From Steinernema hermaphroditum (lineage: Eukaryota > Nematoda > Chromadorea > Rhabditida > Steinernematidae): 64,000 nucleotides of DNA. The stretch is taken from positions 13,850,769-13,914,768 of the forward strand of contig CM059624.1 in assembly GCA_030435675.1 (NCBI GenBank). Direction: 5' to 3'. Both the position numbers and the translations under genes were made by a program. The first letter of the stretch is position 1; the number at the start of each line of letters is the position of its first letter. Of the stretch, positions 44,509 through 54,923 are shown piece after piece. Under the pieces are notes generated by a model. It saw only the letters and a list, made by a program, of their open reading frames with translations. It was not told the DNA's origin and searched no databases.

Positions 44509-44749
44509 AAACCAAAAACTGCAACTTACGCGAGAGCGGCCCTCGGCCAGTAAATCACCTCATCTGAGGTGATGCGCATCACTCTGCCTTTCACAGAAAT
44601 GTGATACAAAGGACTACCATTACATATTATGGTGATCCTTTAAGAGTGGTCGCAATCCACCAGTGGCCTGCCTTCGAGTAAGGCCGATGCTGTTTTCATT
44701 GAGCCGCATTCTATACGCGGTTGAGAAGGAGCTCCTTCTTCTTGCTGAA

Positions 44750-44955
44750 TATAAACTGATCATTAACGGATATGTTCTCATTTTTTTTCAACACCTGCCC
44801 CCGCAGGTTTCTCCATAATAAAACCGTACAACTCCATTTTTCCGTCTAAAGTAACATTAACGTTTGACTGCATGACTTTTTCTATGGAATTGGCCATTGT
44901 TTGACCATAGATTTGCTCGTGATTCTTTGAAAAATGAAAAATGGGGTCCGCCATT
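44750..44955 (-). CDS. KMELYGFIMEKP exon, copy B with leader
   Basis: ATG at 44955 opens MADPIFHFSKNHEQIYG and runs into KMELYGFIMEKPAGAG, then a stop. Compared with copy A it keeps the N-terminal leader but breaks after the shared segment, as expected of a partial tandem duplication. Confidence 0.4.
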
Positions 44956-45144
44956 CTTGGTGGTTAAAAGTGAGGGCTATGGCTGCATTGTTTTTTGCAT
45001 CCTTTTTTGATTTCGTTTATAATTATGCTAAGATGTCCGATTGTTTGTGAGCAGGAGGGGATGGATTCAATCGCAGATTCGGCAGAGCATCCCTTAGTTT
45101 CGTGTTAGGTCACCCTTAAGCAACCCTTTTCCTTTTGGGGGTAT

Positions 45145-45430
45145 TGATGAAAATATGCTTATCTCTGAAATTACGCAGATATGAACGAAACAGAGGAGGT
45201 CAGTGCACATACGTGAGGTTGAAGTAAATTCTCGATGTAGCGAATGGTCCATGGACAAAATTTTGTTAATTCTATTAATGGTGTTTAATTTTTTCAAATT
45301 TTTTTTCGCACACTAAGCATCGTTATTACATTGAGACCTACGGAGTTTAGCAAGGTATTGTGATAGGTGACTAGCCTGACTATGTAACGACATGTTTATG
45401 CCTATATAAAAGGTATATAAAAATAGATAA
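45145..45430 (-). repeat. splice-bearing dispersed repeat, copy 5
   Basis: The same subfamily as 29033-29310, including GAGACCTACGGAGTTTAGCA and the CCTATATAAAAGGTA end. Confidence 0.65.
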
Positions 45431-46079
45431 GCAAACTTACGAGGTCGCCCTTCCCAAGGTGGACAGCGTCACCATATTACCGAGCTCGAAGCACTATTGG
45501 CTACCTAAAGGATGGAAAGAATTAAAAACGTGTATATGAGTATTCAAAAGATATTTTCAAGAGGTTTTCTGTGTGTTGACCACACTCGTCGAATCTCTGT
45601 TTAATCCGTCTTTGCCTCATCGCGATCTGGTGCAGACTGTCTGTCTATCTGCATGATCTCTCGGCTTCTAGGCCAGCGACTGTGCCGATCCTATCTCCAG
45701 ATAGTTGTATTATTTGTTTTAGAGCCCGAGCTCGTAATCTCCTTGTTCGTTCTCTTTGTTGTCGCGTGTTTATACGTATATAAAATATTTAAGAACCCAA
45801 GTTTGAGTTTCCCACTAGGTTGAGCTGTCCGTTCCCCTCAATCACTTGTTACCACAGTTCCACTCTTTCACATTACATGATACATTTTACTGCAAAAGAT
45901 ATAATTATTACGAATGTTACTAAGAGGACATGCTACAACGTATGAGAAATCGTCCCTTTTTCCTTCAGGCTGGTTAGCTCGCCTTTCCTCTTATTGTGAA
46001 AAGAGGGCCACGCGGATTTTGGACAGCTCTAGGAATAATACATAATGTTTATTAGATGAATAAACAGGCGGTCAAAGGC
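45431..46079. other. no gene recognised
   Basis: A well-formed acceptor and donor bound 45441-45504, but all three frames inside have stops. Otherwise nothing. Confidence 0.4.
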
Positions 46080-46352
46080 TTATTTCTGTTCCAGAGTCGG
46101 TGTAGTTGATTCAGACGCGGTGAGTAGAAGCAGGGCGTCGGTCTTCACGAGGGTGACGTTCTTCTCGGGCGCGACGATAGTCCCGGCTGCGCAGACGGTG
46201 GGCTTCTTGACGCGGGGACTTGCTTCCGGACTTCGTGAAGTGACGGTCGGCGGAACTACTTCCCGGCCGATGCACCACTCAATTCGGTCGCTGGATCCGA
46301 AGATGATTCGTGTGAAGAGCGGGGGAATAGACGACCACTCTTTGTCAGGTTA
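46080..46352 (-). CDS. unrecognised open frame, probable last exon
   Basis: About 88 codons open without ATG: WSSIPPLFTRIIFGSSDRI, then VVPPTV and a Thr/Ser-rich end, stop at 46080. The composition is protein-like. Polyadenylation-like AATAAA motifs lie just below the stop. No family match. Confidence 0.3.
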
Positions 46353-46399
46353 TAGCCACGAATGATTTTATTGCGCCGTCGGCGGCGTGGGGCCGCGCG

Positions 46400-47385
46400 A
46401 TGGCGCCAAAACATTTACAAAAGAGAAGGTCGTTGAAGAGAAGGTGGATCCGCTCTTCGACGGTCAGAAGCTGCGTGGTCGCCGGCTGGGCCTCTTCGGG
46501 CTTCGTCTTCTTCTCAGTCGTCGTCTTCTCGGTCGTCTTCTTCTCGGTCGTCGTTGAAGAAGAGTGATTCTTCTTTCCGAACGGGCTGCTTTTAAGCCCC
46601 GGTGGTGATTCATCTATTACAGCGTCCTTCAGTCGCGTGTCCTTCGCGACACAACGTGTGACGAGAGAGGGGCCCTATGGATGACCGTGAAGTCGCCGAG
46701 GCGAGTCTTCCAGATGAGGGTCTTCATTTGCTCGAGCGTTGATGGTGCTCTGTTGCCAGACAGTTTCTTGAGGGGCGAGACGTAGTCCGTGCTCATTTTG
46801 AAAGAACGCTTGAATGATGAGAGCACAAGCACGGCTTTGTCGAGGTAGACTGTGGTAGACCTGCGGGTTCAAGTCCTCCACTAGAGATTGCGGTTACAGA
46901 GAGGGCAGTAAACGCACGGCGTGAACGATGTCGGGGAGTCTCTTCTTCTTCCGACGATCCAAAGCCAGCTGTAAATTGTATGAGATTGGGCAGCAGGAGA
47001 TCGGCAATGAGGAGTTGACGACTCATCGGTCCAACGTGGTAACTGGGAGGGTCTTCGTCTCTTCATCTTCTTGGAGAAGGTCTTCGAGTGCTTGAGCTGT
47101 GCCTTGTTGAATGGCACGATGCGAAGACTGTGGCGTAGCGTTCCTGCCCGAGGTTTCTCTTTGAGCGAGAGGCCGACGGAGTGTCGAACACAGTGCAGGA
47201 GGATGAGCGGGACTTCCGGATTCGGAAGCGGGAAACGAATTGCACTGTTGAGAAGGACGCGCTCCGATTCTGGGACTCCTGGGACCAGACGGCCTCCGTA
47301 GCATGGAGCTACTGTGCGGACGAGGCGGGACCTCAATCCCAGGTCTGAGCTCTACGTGCTAGGAGACGTCGGACCCATTGGGGAG
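46400..47385. other. GC-rich block with mixed minus-strand frames
   Basis: Several overlapping long frames on both strands arise from GC richness. I cannot choose a gene. It may hold further exons of neighbouring minus-strand genes. Confidence 0.3.
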
Positions 47386-47649
47386 TTAACTATTTATGGC
47401 GCACAACACATGTCCACACGGGGACAACCTAAAAACAAAATAAAAAAAAAAGAAAAGAGAAAAAGCTTACACGAGGACCGGGTAGGTCCGCGCTCCGCAG
47501 GGAGCAAGGCTCCCTGGGAGCAACGCCGTGCAGGACAAGCCCGTCGAAGCACGTTCTCGGTCAGCAAGGAGACCGTCAAGCCGCCGGATGGCGGTGAGGA
47601 CTTCGGAGTGTTGCCGATCGAGGCGGCGAACGAGTGATCTGTCAGCCAT
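47386..47649 (-). CDS. unrecognised 73-aa two-exon protein
   Basis: Exons 47471-47649 and 47386-47428 join in phase across a 42-nt intron (CGT|GTAAGC .. TTTTTAG). The ATG lies two bases after CCTTTTCAG, a good spliced-leader acceptor. The N-terminus is amphipathic and Arg/Leu-rich (MADRSLVRRLDRQHSEVL), like the opening helix of some retroelement Gag proteins, but it is too short for gag. Function unknown. Confidence 0.45.
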
Positions 47650-48221
47650 TTCTGAAAAGGGAACGTTCGAAAAGAGAAGAACGGGCAGCCTAAAGGTAAG
47701 GAGAGGGCCGAAGGAGATCACGTTTTGTAGCCCATCTCGAAAAAGGTGGAGCCGCTGACTGTCGACATGAGCCAATCAGAAGGCCCGAAAGTGGATCAGA
47801 AGAAGCAGCAAAAAATGCTTGATCCCGCCTGAAATGGTCCCGGTGACCAGAAGACCAAAAAGCGAAAGTGGTGCGGCCCATGGGTCTCTCTTTACACTAC
47901 CAAAAAAGTGTGACACCATTAAGAAAAACTAGCGGCGACAATCAAAGACTGGCGCCAGAGTCTCAAGTTTTACTTATTAAGAAAGTAATTTGTATGTATT
48001 GGTGCACGGATGATGCAGGCTGGACCATGGGTTCGCTCCCGGGTGGTGACAGGGGGGCGTTTGGGTGGGTTCCTGTGGTCTGGGTGAGATGGTGTTAAAA
48101 GAAAAGTTCTTCCATTTGTTTTGAAACTTTTTTTGCTGCTTCCCGTTTCGCGCCAGGACCACAGCATCAGGCCTAACTGAATCTGCAAAAGTGACGTCCA
48201 AGTGAAGCCGTGTTACCAACG

Positions 48222-48291
48222 GGCAGACTGGCGCAGTGGTCTAAGGCGCGCGCCGCACATGAGGTCGCGGGTTCGACTCCCCGGGGGTCAA
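48222..48291 (+). repeat. tRNA-derived sequence (degenerate)
   Basis: Perfect A box TGGCGCAGTGG and B box GGGTTCGACTCCC. The D-arm pairs, but the acceptor and T stems do not close, so a tRNA pseudogene or SINE head is likelier than a tRNA gene. A poly-T stretch follows. Confidence 0.5.
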
Positions 48292-48450
48292 ATTTTTTTC
48301 TTTTTCGTTTCTTTTCACTTTCTTTTCGTTTCTCTTCTATTTTCCCCCACTTTTGACCGGTTCTCACTACCTACCGTAACCCCGGCTCTCTTTCAGCTTC
48401 GATTTTCCGCCGTTTGGGTACTTTTGACGGGGGGTAAGGCGCCGGCACAT

Positions 48451-48477
48451 AACCAGCCCTGCGAAGCAGGGCTGGTT
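48451..48477. other. perfect 12-bp hairpin
   Basis: AACCAGCCCTGC / GCAGGGCTGGTT around a GAA loop. No Helitron-type CTRR end follows on either strand. Confidence 0.8.
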
Positions 48478-48539
48478 TGAAAACATAAGAGAGAAAACCA
48501 AAACGTTGAAAACGCGCGAAATCGACGCGGACGTGGCGC

Positions 48540-48953
48540 TCATCCGGCGCGTTGTCTCTTCCAGTTGATCATTTGGTCGTCAGCTGGTCGTGCGACGATT
48601 TGAATCGACTTCCTGTTGTTTTCTGGAACGTGCTGGACGTAAGCGATGGTCCAAGGATGCTGACTTGACCGTTCCCGTTTTCTCGAGGTCGTGAACGTTC
48701 CGGAGTCCTTCAACCATAGGTTGGCGAGCTTCGTCTTCGGTCCGTGGTACCTTCTTAGTCCTCCATCTGGGTGGTTGCGCATGACGTACGTGAAGAGGTT
48801 GAAGGTTTCACCGGGGAGAACGGGGTATGTGACAAGAGTCGGTACTGGACCGACAAAGGTAGCGTTCGACGAAATGTCGACGACTACAGGCGTCTTCATC
48901 GTGCGCTCCGTGAGTGCCAAGACGACATTTCCTTTCGAACACGCGATGGCCAT
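48540..48953 (-). CDS. unrecognised 137-aa open frame
   Basis: An uninterrupted frame with beta-strand-like composition: VVVDISSNATFVGPVPTL, then a basic Tyr/Trp region and WTIAYVQHVP near the end. No signal peptide or membrane segment. A GTTTTCAG-like acceptor lies some 60 bases upstream of the ATG. It resembles the unrecognised 354-aa gene in style but I see no sequence match. Confidence 0.4.
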   Translation of the reverse strand: MAIACSKGNVVLALTERTMKTPVVVDISSNATFVGPVPTLVTYPVLPGETFNLFTYVMRNHPDGGLRRYHGPKTKLANLWLKDSGTFTTSRKRERSSQHPWTIAYVQHVPENNRKSIQIVARPADDQMINWKRQRAG

Positions 48954-50580
48954 GGCCGCCGGTTTGTCTGTCCTTTGACGTTCATCAATTGGTGTTTAAG
49001 TAACGTGTTTTCAGTAGGGTATACGTGTTTGAAATTGCGCTGTTTTGAACGAGTCATGGATCTTGGATACAATAAGTCCAGAGAAGAACAAGGAATGAAC
49101 AAAAAAATGATAGCTTGATGCGCTCGTCCAAGTGGACGGAATGCGAAGAGGTGGTCGTGCGGTCGTCTCTGTTGTGAAAGTCACAACATGACAAGGTGCT
49201 GCTTGGGAAACTACCGTAGTCCCATCTCTTTGCTCCCTTCACAACTGTGTAGATATGCCACATAGATGTGTTCATCATTGTTGAGTTGGTAAATGAAAGT
49301 GGCAGTAAAACTTTGTTGGTAATGACGTCAGTAAAAAGAAGCTAAACCCGAGCGGGTTGCCAGCCGTCCCAGTATGTACTGGTGACAATGCGACCGTTCG
49401 TCGGGAGCGGTACGAAGGGAGCGCAGACGAAGAGAGAAGATGGTCATTGGGCGGCGATGCAAAAGGCAACCGATTTTCGCCCATCTTCGGCTACCGATCA
49501 CCGCGAACGGTCGGAATTTTCCCGGGATATATGCGTGCTTTCTAGAGAAATGGTCTGCCAGATCATAATCGGCAAATTGATTTGGAACCGGCTCCGAATT
49601 CGAGTCGGCATCTGCGCTTTTAGCAAAAAAAAAGATAACTTACTTTTTCAGATGTTCATCGCTCAAGTGATTTCGACGCCAATCGTTCGGAAAAGCTCCT
49701 CCGAAGGGGGGCCCTGGAAATAAACAAATACGTGATATCGGCTCTTAAAGAACAAACGATCGATATTATTTAAAAACGAACACCTTTTTGACCACACACG
49801 ACGTATGGATGGCGCGCTTTTTGGCGGGTAAGCAGACAACGCACGAGACAGACGGACAAAGAGACACGATAGAAGTGACGTCACATTCTATCATTGCACT
49901 TTGACTGTAACACTGAAACATAAATATATTTGATAAATATTTCTCAACCGAAACGTATGGTTCGTGTTTTGTCGTCTGTGGTTAAATCCACCAAACGATC
50001 CGCCAGAGATGGATCTACAACATATTGTAGTCGTCGAAAATCTCTCGCAAAGCTCCCGCAACGAAAAATTCAGGCGGGAAATTCAGCGAGGTTCTAATGG
50101 AAATCACTGCTTTTTGCATATCTCTCGTTTCTCTAGTGATCGAAAACAATAGATCCCCGGGAAAATAGAGCGTGCATCTCATTAGGTCATTTCTATGTAC
50201 ATTTTCCAGCAATCAAAAAAAAACTCAGATATTCTGCATGGTGAGTTTATTAGTTGCAAGTTAGTTGTAAGCACATCTACAATAGGATAATGGTTGCCTT
50301 CGCTGACAGCGGGAGTCGAGTTGCCAGATTGATAGTTGCCTTGCCTGATATCGGCGGATCTGGGCCAACTGGCCCTGGAGTTCTTCCCTCCGGCGGACGG
50401 CGTTCTGGATGCGAGAGGGCCCCAGGTCTAATTCGACCTAACTCAAGTTTCCGGTGCAAGTCTAACTCAAGCGATGACACTCGTCCTCCTCCGTTTCCGG
50501 TGTTGGGACAGGGCCCTCCCCGGATCCTTTGCTGGACTCCGAAGTTTTGTCGGTGTCTGAGTCCTGAGTTATGAGTTATG
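48954..50580. other. no gene recognised
   Basis: Short frames only. 50280-50530 is GC-rich and Pro-rich on the minus strand, possibly old retroelement sequence. Confidence 0.35.
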
Positions 50581-50639
50581 GTGAAATTTTTGTGTTCGAT
50601 TTTGTTGAATACTGTTGGGAAATTAATATTAGGTATATA

Positions 50640-50830
50640 GTTTGATTTACCATTTCCTTTTTGGTCCGACTCATGATGTAGGGGGATGAAAAGTCCATTT
50701 TTAAATCTGTTGTTTTACGTGAGTCATTATTGTCGATACCAAGTGAATTGCATCGTTTTCTTTTTAAATTACATTTTCCGACATTTATGTCAGTTATATC
50801 AGAGTGCGACGAACTGACGATGTGAAGCAT
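50640..50830 (-). CDS. unrecognised exon
   Basis: ATG at 50830 opens a Ser/Asp/Lys-rich frame that reaches donor AAAGAAATG|GTAAATC near 50651. It could be a first exon. No motif is known. Confidence 0.3.
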
Positions 50831-50899
50831 TTTCTATACCGACCTTAAATGTAAAGAATATGATAAGACTATGACTTAAACAATTCGAATACTCACCAA

Positions 50900-51786
50900 T
50901 TACGCGAGCAGCTTCTTCACCTGGTTCGTCAACGTCGCCATCCGAATCATCATCCAGAACGAACGCGTCCATAGCTTCCCAACTGTCATCGCCTCTTTGA
51001 CTATGATCGCGTGAATGATGTCGATATGGCGCGAAGGGAGACGATTCAAGTTGGGGCCAATCTCACGACCTTTTTGAGCTGCTTCTGTCCGCACAGAGGG
51101 CACCCACGCTGATCGACCTTGGGCAACTTTAGCTTTTTTCTCGATTGAACATCGGGATAAAGCCGAATGTAGGGACGGAAGCCTTTCTCACCTAAATTAT
51201 ATCGGTGTTCATCGAGTTTTCTGACGCATAGAATACCTCCAACATGAATAAGTGGAAACGCCATTGGCGCGACGTTCTGGTCCCAGTACGGCAATGAACG
51301 TAATCTACCGGTATTATCAATTGATAAGTACGTTCCACGTGGAGCATCCGGTCCCTCATGATCGTTGCCTGGCTAGTAGATCTCCGAAACATCAGTGATG
51401 ACATTCAGTTGCCCGGCGTGGAGTTCTGCAGCCACCGCCTGGACGTTCCGGCTCTCATCCCGCTGTTCGTCGGTCCCTTCTTCTTGTAGATCTTCCTCCG
51501 CCCTGCTCAAGATGACCAACTTGCGATGACCGATGGGGTCGTTTCCTTCCATAGCCTCCATGTCCATGAAGACGAACATCGAACAGTTGAACTGGAGCGC
51601 GACGATCTTCAGTAGAAGATGGCGGTACGACGCCTTGTATTCTCCGCGACGACACCGCGTAACCAATTGCGATGCCACGGCATCGGCAAGTTCAGTGGAA
51701 TTCGCGTCTCCAAGGTCAGCGCTTTGGCGTTGACCCCTCCCACATGCCACAATAACTTGGGCATAACTTGGATGGAGACTGATCAT
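50900..51786 (-). pseudogene. possible Helitron-type protein relic
   Basis: One minus-strand frame from 51786 continues past a TAG just before 51370 to a stop at 51046. It contains LNVITDVSEIY, APRGTYLSIDN and LPYWDQNVAPMA..FPL, an order that recalls the N-terminal part of Helitron-like helicase proteins (a sugar of P.GT and a ..P..FPL stretch before the Rep core). An acidic piece in another frame (DDDSDGDVDEPGEE) ends at donor ATTG|GTGAGT near 50896. Rep catalytic His and Tyr motifs are not visible. The assignment is weak. Confidence 0.25.
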
Positions 51787-51894
51787 CCTCTTGTAATTTC
51801 CCCTTTTCGCCTCTCTTTGCCGATTACAGCTTTTTACAGGACATGTTGGATATAGAACGGAGGGTATTTGGCTATTGTTCGAATTGGGTCAGGC

Positions 51895-52160
51895 ATGCTT
51901 TTATTTTGACATCATTGATGAAAGTATGCTCATTTCTGAAATTGCTCAGCTTTGAACGAAACAGATGAGGTATAAGGCACATATGTGAGGTTAAAGTATA
52001 TTCTCGATGTAGCGAATGCTCCATGAATAAAATTTTGTTTTGTTAACAGACTTTTAACAGATTTTTTTTTTGTTTAACAGATTTTGCACATTGAGCATCG
52101 CTATTAAATTGATACCTAAGATTTGAACTTAACAAGGTATGGTAATGTGTGAGTGGCCAG
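51895..52160 (-). repeat. splice-bearing dispersed repeat, copy 6
   Basis: The core unit with TCATTGATGAAAGTATGCTC at its plus-strand start, as in copy 1a. Confidence 0.6.
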
Positions 52161-53550
52161 AAAACAGCGTTAATTTATTGAACCTTGTTCGGCTTCTTTA
52201 GAAAATCTTTGCTGGCAACCAGCCGTTTCACGCTGATGTAGAAATGTAAACTGACGCATTTCCAGCATGCTACAAAAGATATGTTTATTATTCAGTAGCA
52301 TGATAGATCGGCTAGAAATGAAAATGATTTCAATTGAAATGAAAACCTGAGGAGCCATCGAACCTGTGTCCACTTAAACCCACATTGACCCAGAATACCG
52401 AGTGAACTTCGAGAAGTGTGAATGTAGCGGACGGAACCTGGAGATAATGAAGGAGTTGACTGACACATTGACATTGACCCAACGCACCACGGATTCAGTC
52501 TTCTCCACTTTCCTCGGAGTGCTTCACCAACTTCATGCAGCCATGGACGCGCCCGAATCCTATGACCCGTCCCGAATCGCCCGTCTCATTAGAGCCACAA
52601 CACCAAGCCGCTGCAGGAAATCGACGGCTATTTACCAACACAAGCCCTCGCCGTCGTCACTCACTCCTGATACAGCTTGTATCCTATTAACATTGTGCTT
52701 ACCTGTTCGTTATTTTCCTGTGTACCCCTTGGTCTCCACGCAGTTTGATCTCTCCCTCCCTTGACTTTTGATTATCGGGACGATAATCCCGTAAGGTTGG
52801 TGTTTGAAGGGTATACCTGTGGGCCATGCCCACCAATTAAGCCCATCAATTGACTCTCTCCCAATCTCAGCTGAGAAACCCAAACAAACACACATAAATC
52901 GCGCAGCTGATTCCCCATGGCGATAAGGCGCACACCAGGCGGAGCGTCAGTTGATTCACGCTTCCGGTGGAAGCTAAATAAAAGGGAGACAAACGTGCTC
53001 TCTTGGTCAAGACTCCGTGAACCACAGTTAGCCTCGCAAGGCCTAACCGTTCTCGACGAAATAGTGGGAGAAACACTATACATTCTGGCCGCTGGCCCGC
53101 TCAAGGATCAACTGTCTTTTGGAATGTACCAATTACAAAAAAGAAGGTACGGCTTATAGCTTTTTATGACCGGCATATGGATCTATTTTGTCGTTGATTC
53201 ATGTGGAAATTGTTCCATAAGGTCTAATCTCTATTCGATAAAATCTGCCCCAATTGGCACAATAGAACCCAATACCTACCGATCTGCGGCAACTAACTCA
53301 GAAAATAGAAGTATACCGAAAGGTAAAAATTGGAACAATTAGAACACACAGTCTGCGAACATAATCAGTCGCCCATATGAAGGAACTAATCTGATTCCAG
53401 GATGCAGATGATGACAGTGCGAAGATAGACGAAAACTAAAAAGTGCACCAATTCAAATGAACAACTCAAAAATATCAGATAAGTGAAATATTTCAGATGT
53501 GATGGCATCGCTTTGCGGCTTTGCGTTGCTTTGTTGCATTAAAAATTCGT
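52161..53550. other. no gene recognised
   Basis: Includes a + frame (52402-52764) and a - frame (52772-53104) without splice or motif support. This is the edge between island and host-type genes. Confidence 0.4.
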
Positions 53551-53558
53551 TATATAAG
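53551..53558 (+). promoter_or_regulatory. TATA box of the F-box-like gene
   Basis: TATATAAG lies 45 bases before the ATG at 53596. Confidence 0.5.
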
Positions 53559-53595
53559 GGAAACTGTCAGAAGGTTTTCCAACTGCTGATAAGCT

Positions 53596-54466
53596 ATGAA
53601 CTGCCTACCACTGAACTTCTACGACGAAGTCATTCAACGACTCTCCAAAGATGACATCGGACGTCTCAAGCTCACCTCAACGTGGTGGTCATCTACAGCC
53701 GAAACCCATTTCAACAGGCGTCGAGATCTGGCGGTCTACTTGAAATCCAACTATGAAGGCACTAAAGTCGACGTTAGGCTTGAGAAAGGTGTGAGAGAAG
53801 TTCCTTTCGAGATAGACTTCAAGTATGACCGAATCACATTCATTTTCTTTAATCTGTGTTGGTACGGCAAAACAGTGGAAGAAACACTTCCGAACGAAAA
53901 CGCTGCCATTAATTCGGTCAATTGCTATGGACTGCGCATTGTCTGTGCCCGTCTCACAGCAGAACCTATGCGACATCATCTTTGATGGGCTAAAGAAATG
54001 CAGTGGCCTCTCGCACATCTTCGTCAAAAACCGTGGAGAAAAGAGTCACGAGTTCATAAGACGCCAGATCGAACTCGGCAGTTTGCGAAGACTGACCTTA
54101 TTTGGCCAGGATTTGGACACAAATTGGCCAGCCGACTTCCAAAACACAATCAAAGTCTTCGTGAAATCACCAAACTTTAGGTACCTTAATATAAGATATT
54201 CCAATCTCAGATTGGACATGGACATTGTTACTTGTGCGTTCGATCGCTTCTTCAGAGGAGAACTGACCTTTTTCATTCTTAGAGGACGTCCCTCGTTTCC
54301 CTTGGAGGACTTGAGATCTCTCTACCGAGACTTTGCGGTGATTCCTGAAAACTGGCCATCCCCATGGACAACCGCCGTTTGGAAGGTAACCCTTAGAGAC
54401 AGGAAGTTAGAGGTCACAGTTCCTTATGGTCGAAAAATTGAGATACGTGGCCATTGTTTGATGTGA
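53596..54466 (+). CDS. F-box-like nematode protein, two exons
   Basis: Exons 53596-53916 and 53960-54466 join across a 43-nt intron (TTCG|GTCAAT .. TCTCACAG) that resolves the apparent frame change. The product is 275 aa. The first 45 residues (MNCLPLNFYDEVIQRLSKDD, then LKLTSTWWSSTAETH and RRRDL) follow the F-box helix pattern. The rest has a strand-rich C-terminal region with LRRLTLFGQDL and FRYLNIRYS. F-box proteins recruit targets to SCF ubiquitin ligases; target unknown. It shares its plan with the 299-aa gene at 29876. A TATA box precedes it. Confidence 0.65.
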
Positions 54467-54923
54467 TATGGAGTAAAGAAATTTGTGTGTTCTTTGATAA
54501 ATAAATTTGATAAATAGAAATATCTGCGCCAAATTACACAACAGAAGTAGTTGGGTAGGGGAATAAAAGTGACAAAAGTGCATTTGCGGACTTCTGTTCA
54601 CTTCCAAGTAAGAGGCTGTGGGGAGAGATCCTCCAGAATCCTTCATGAAGCCAAAAGAGAGAGGACATCCCAATCAGAGCTGCATCATCTCCACTAGATT
54701 TCACCCACGAAATTAAGAAACGGACCCTTTTTATGATTTTTATAGCGATGACCGATGCATGAGCAAAAATGTAAATGTCCCAGCATCTTCTCAATCACGT
54801 TATATGCCAAAAAGTTTATAAACCATCGTGCAAACAAAATATTTGCTCAATTGAACTCAAGAGTTAAGCTAAGGTGAACACTTCCATCACTTAAGATCGT
54901 TCTGGTTGATGCATTGTCCTAAA

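Noticed and set aside
45441..45504. Short exon with good splice sites
   Set aside because: All three frames contain stop codons, so it is not coding; at most a non-coding exon.
48451..48477. Helitron 3' hairpin
   Set aside because: No CTRR end lies within about 10 bases downstream on either strand.
53825..54466. Frameshifted F-box-like gene
   Set aside because: A 43-nt GT..AG intron at 53917-53959 restores one frame, so no frameshift is needed.
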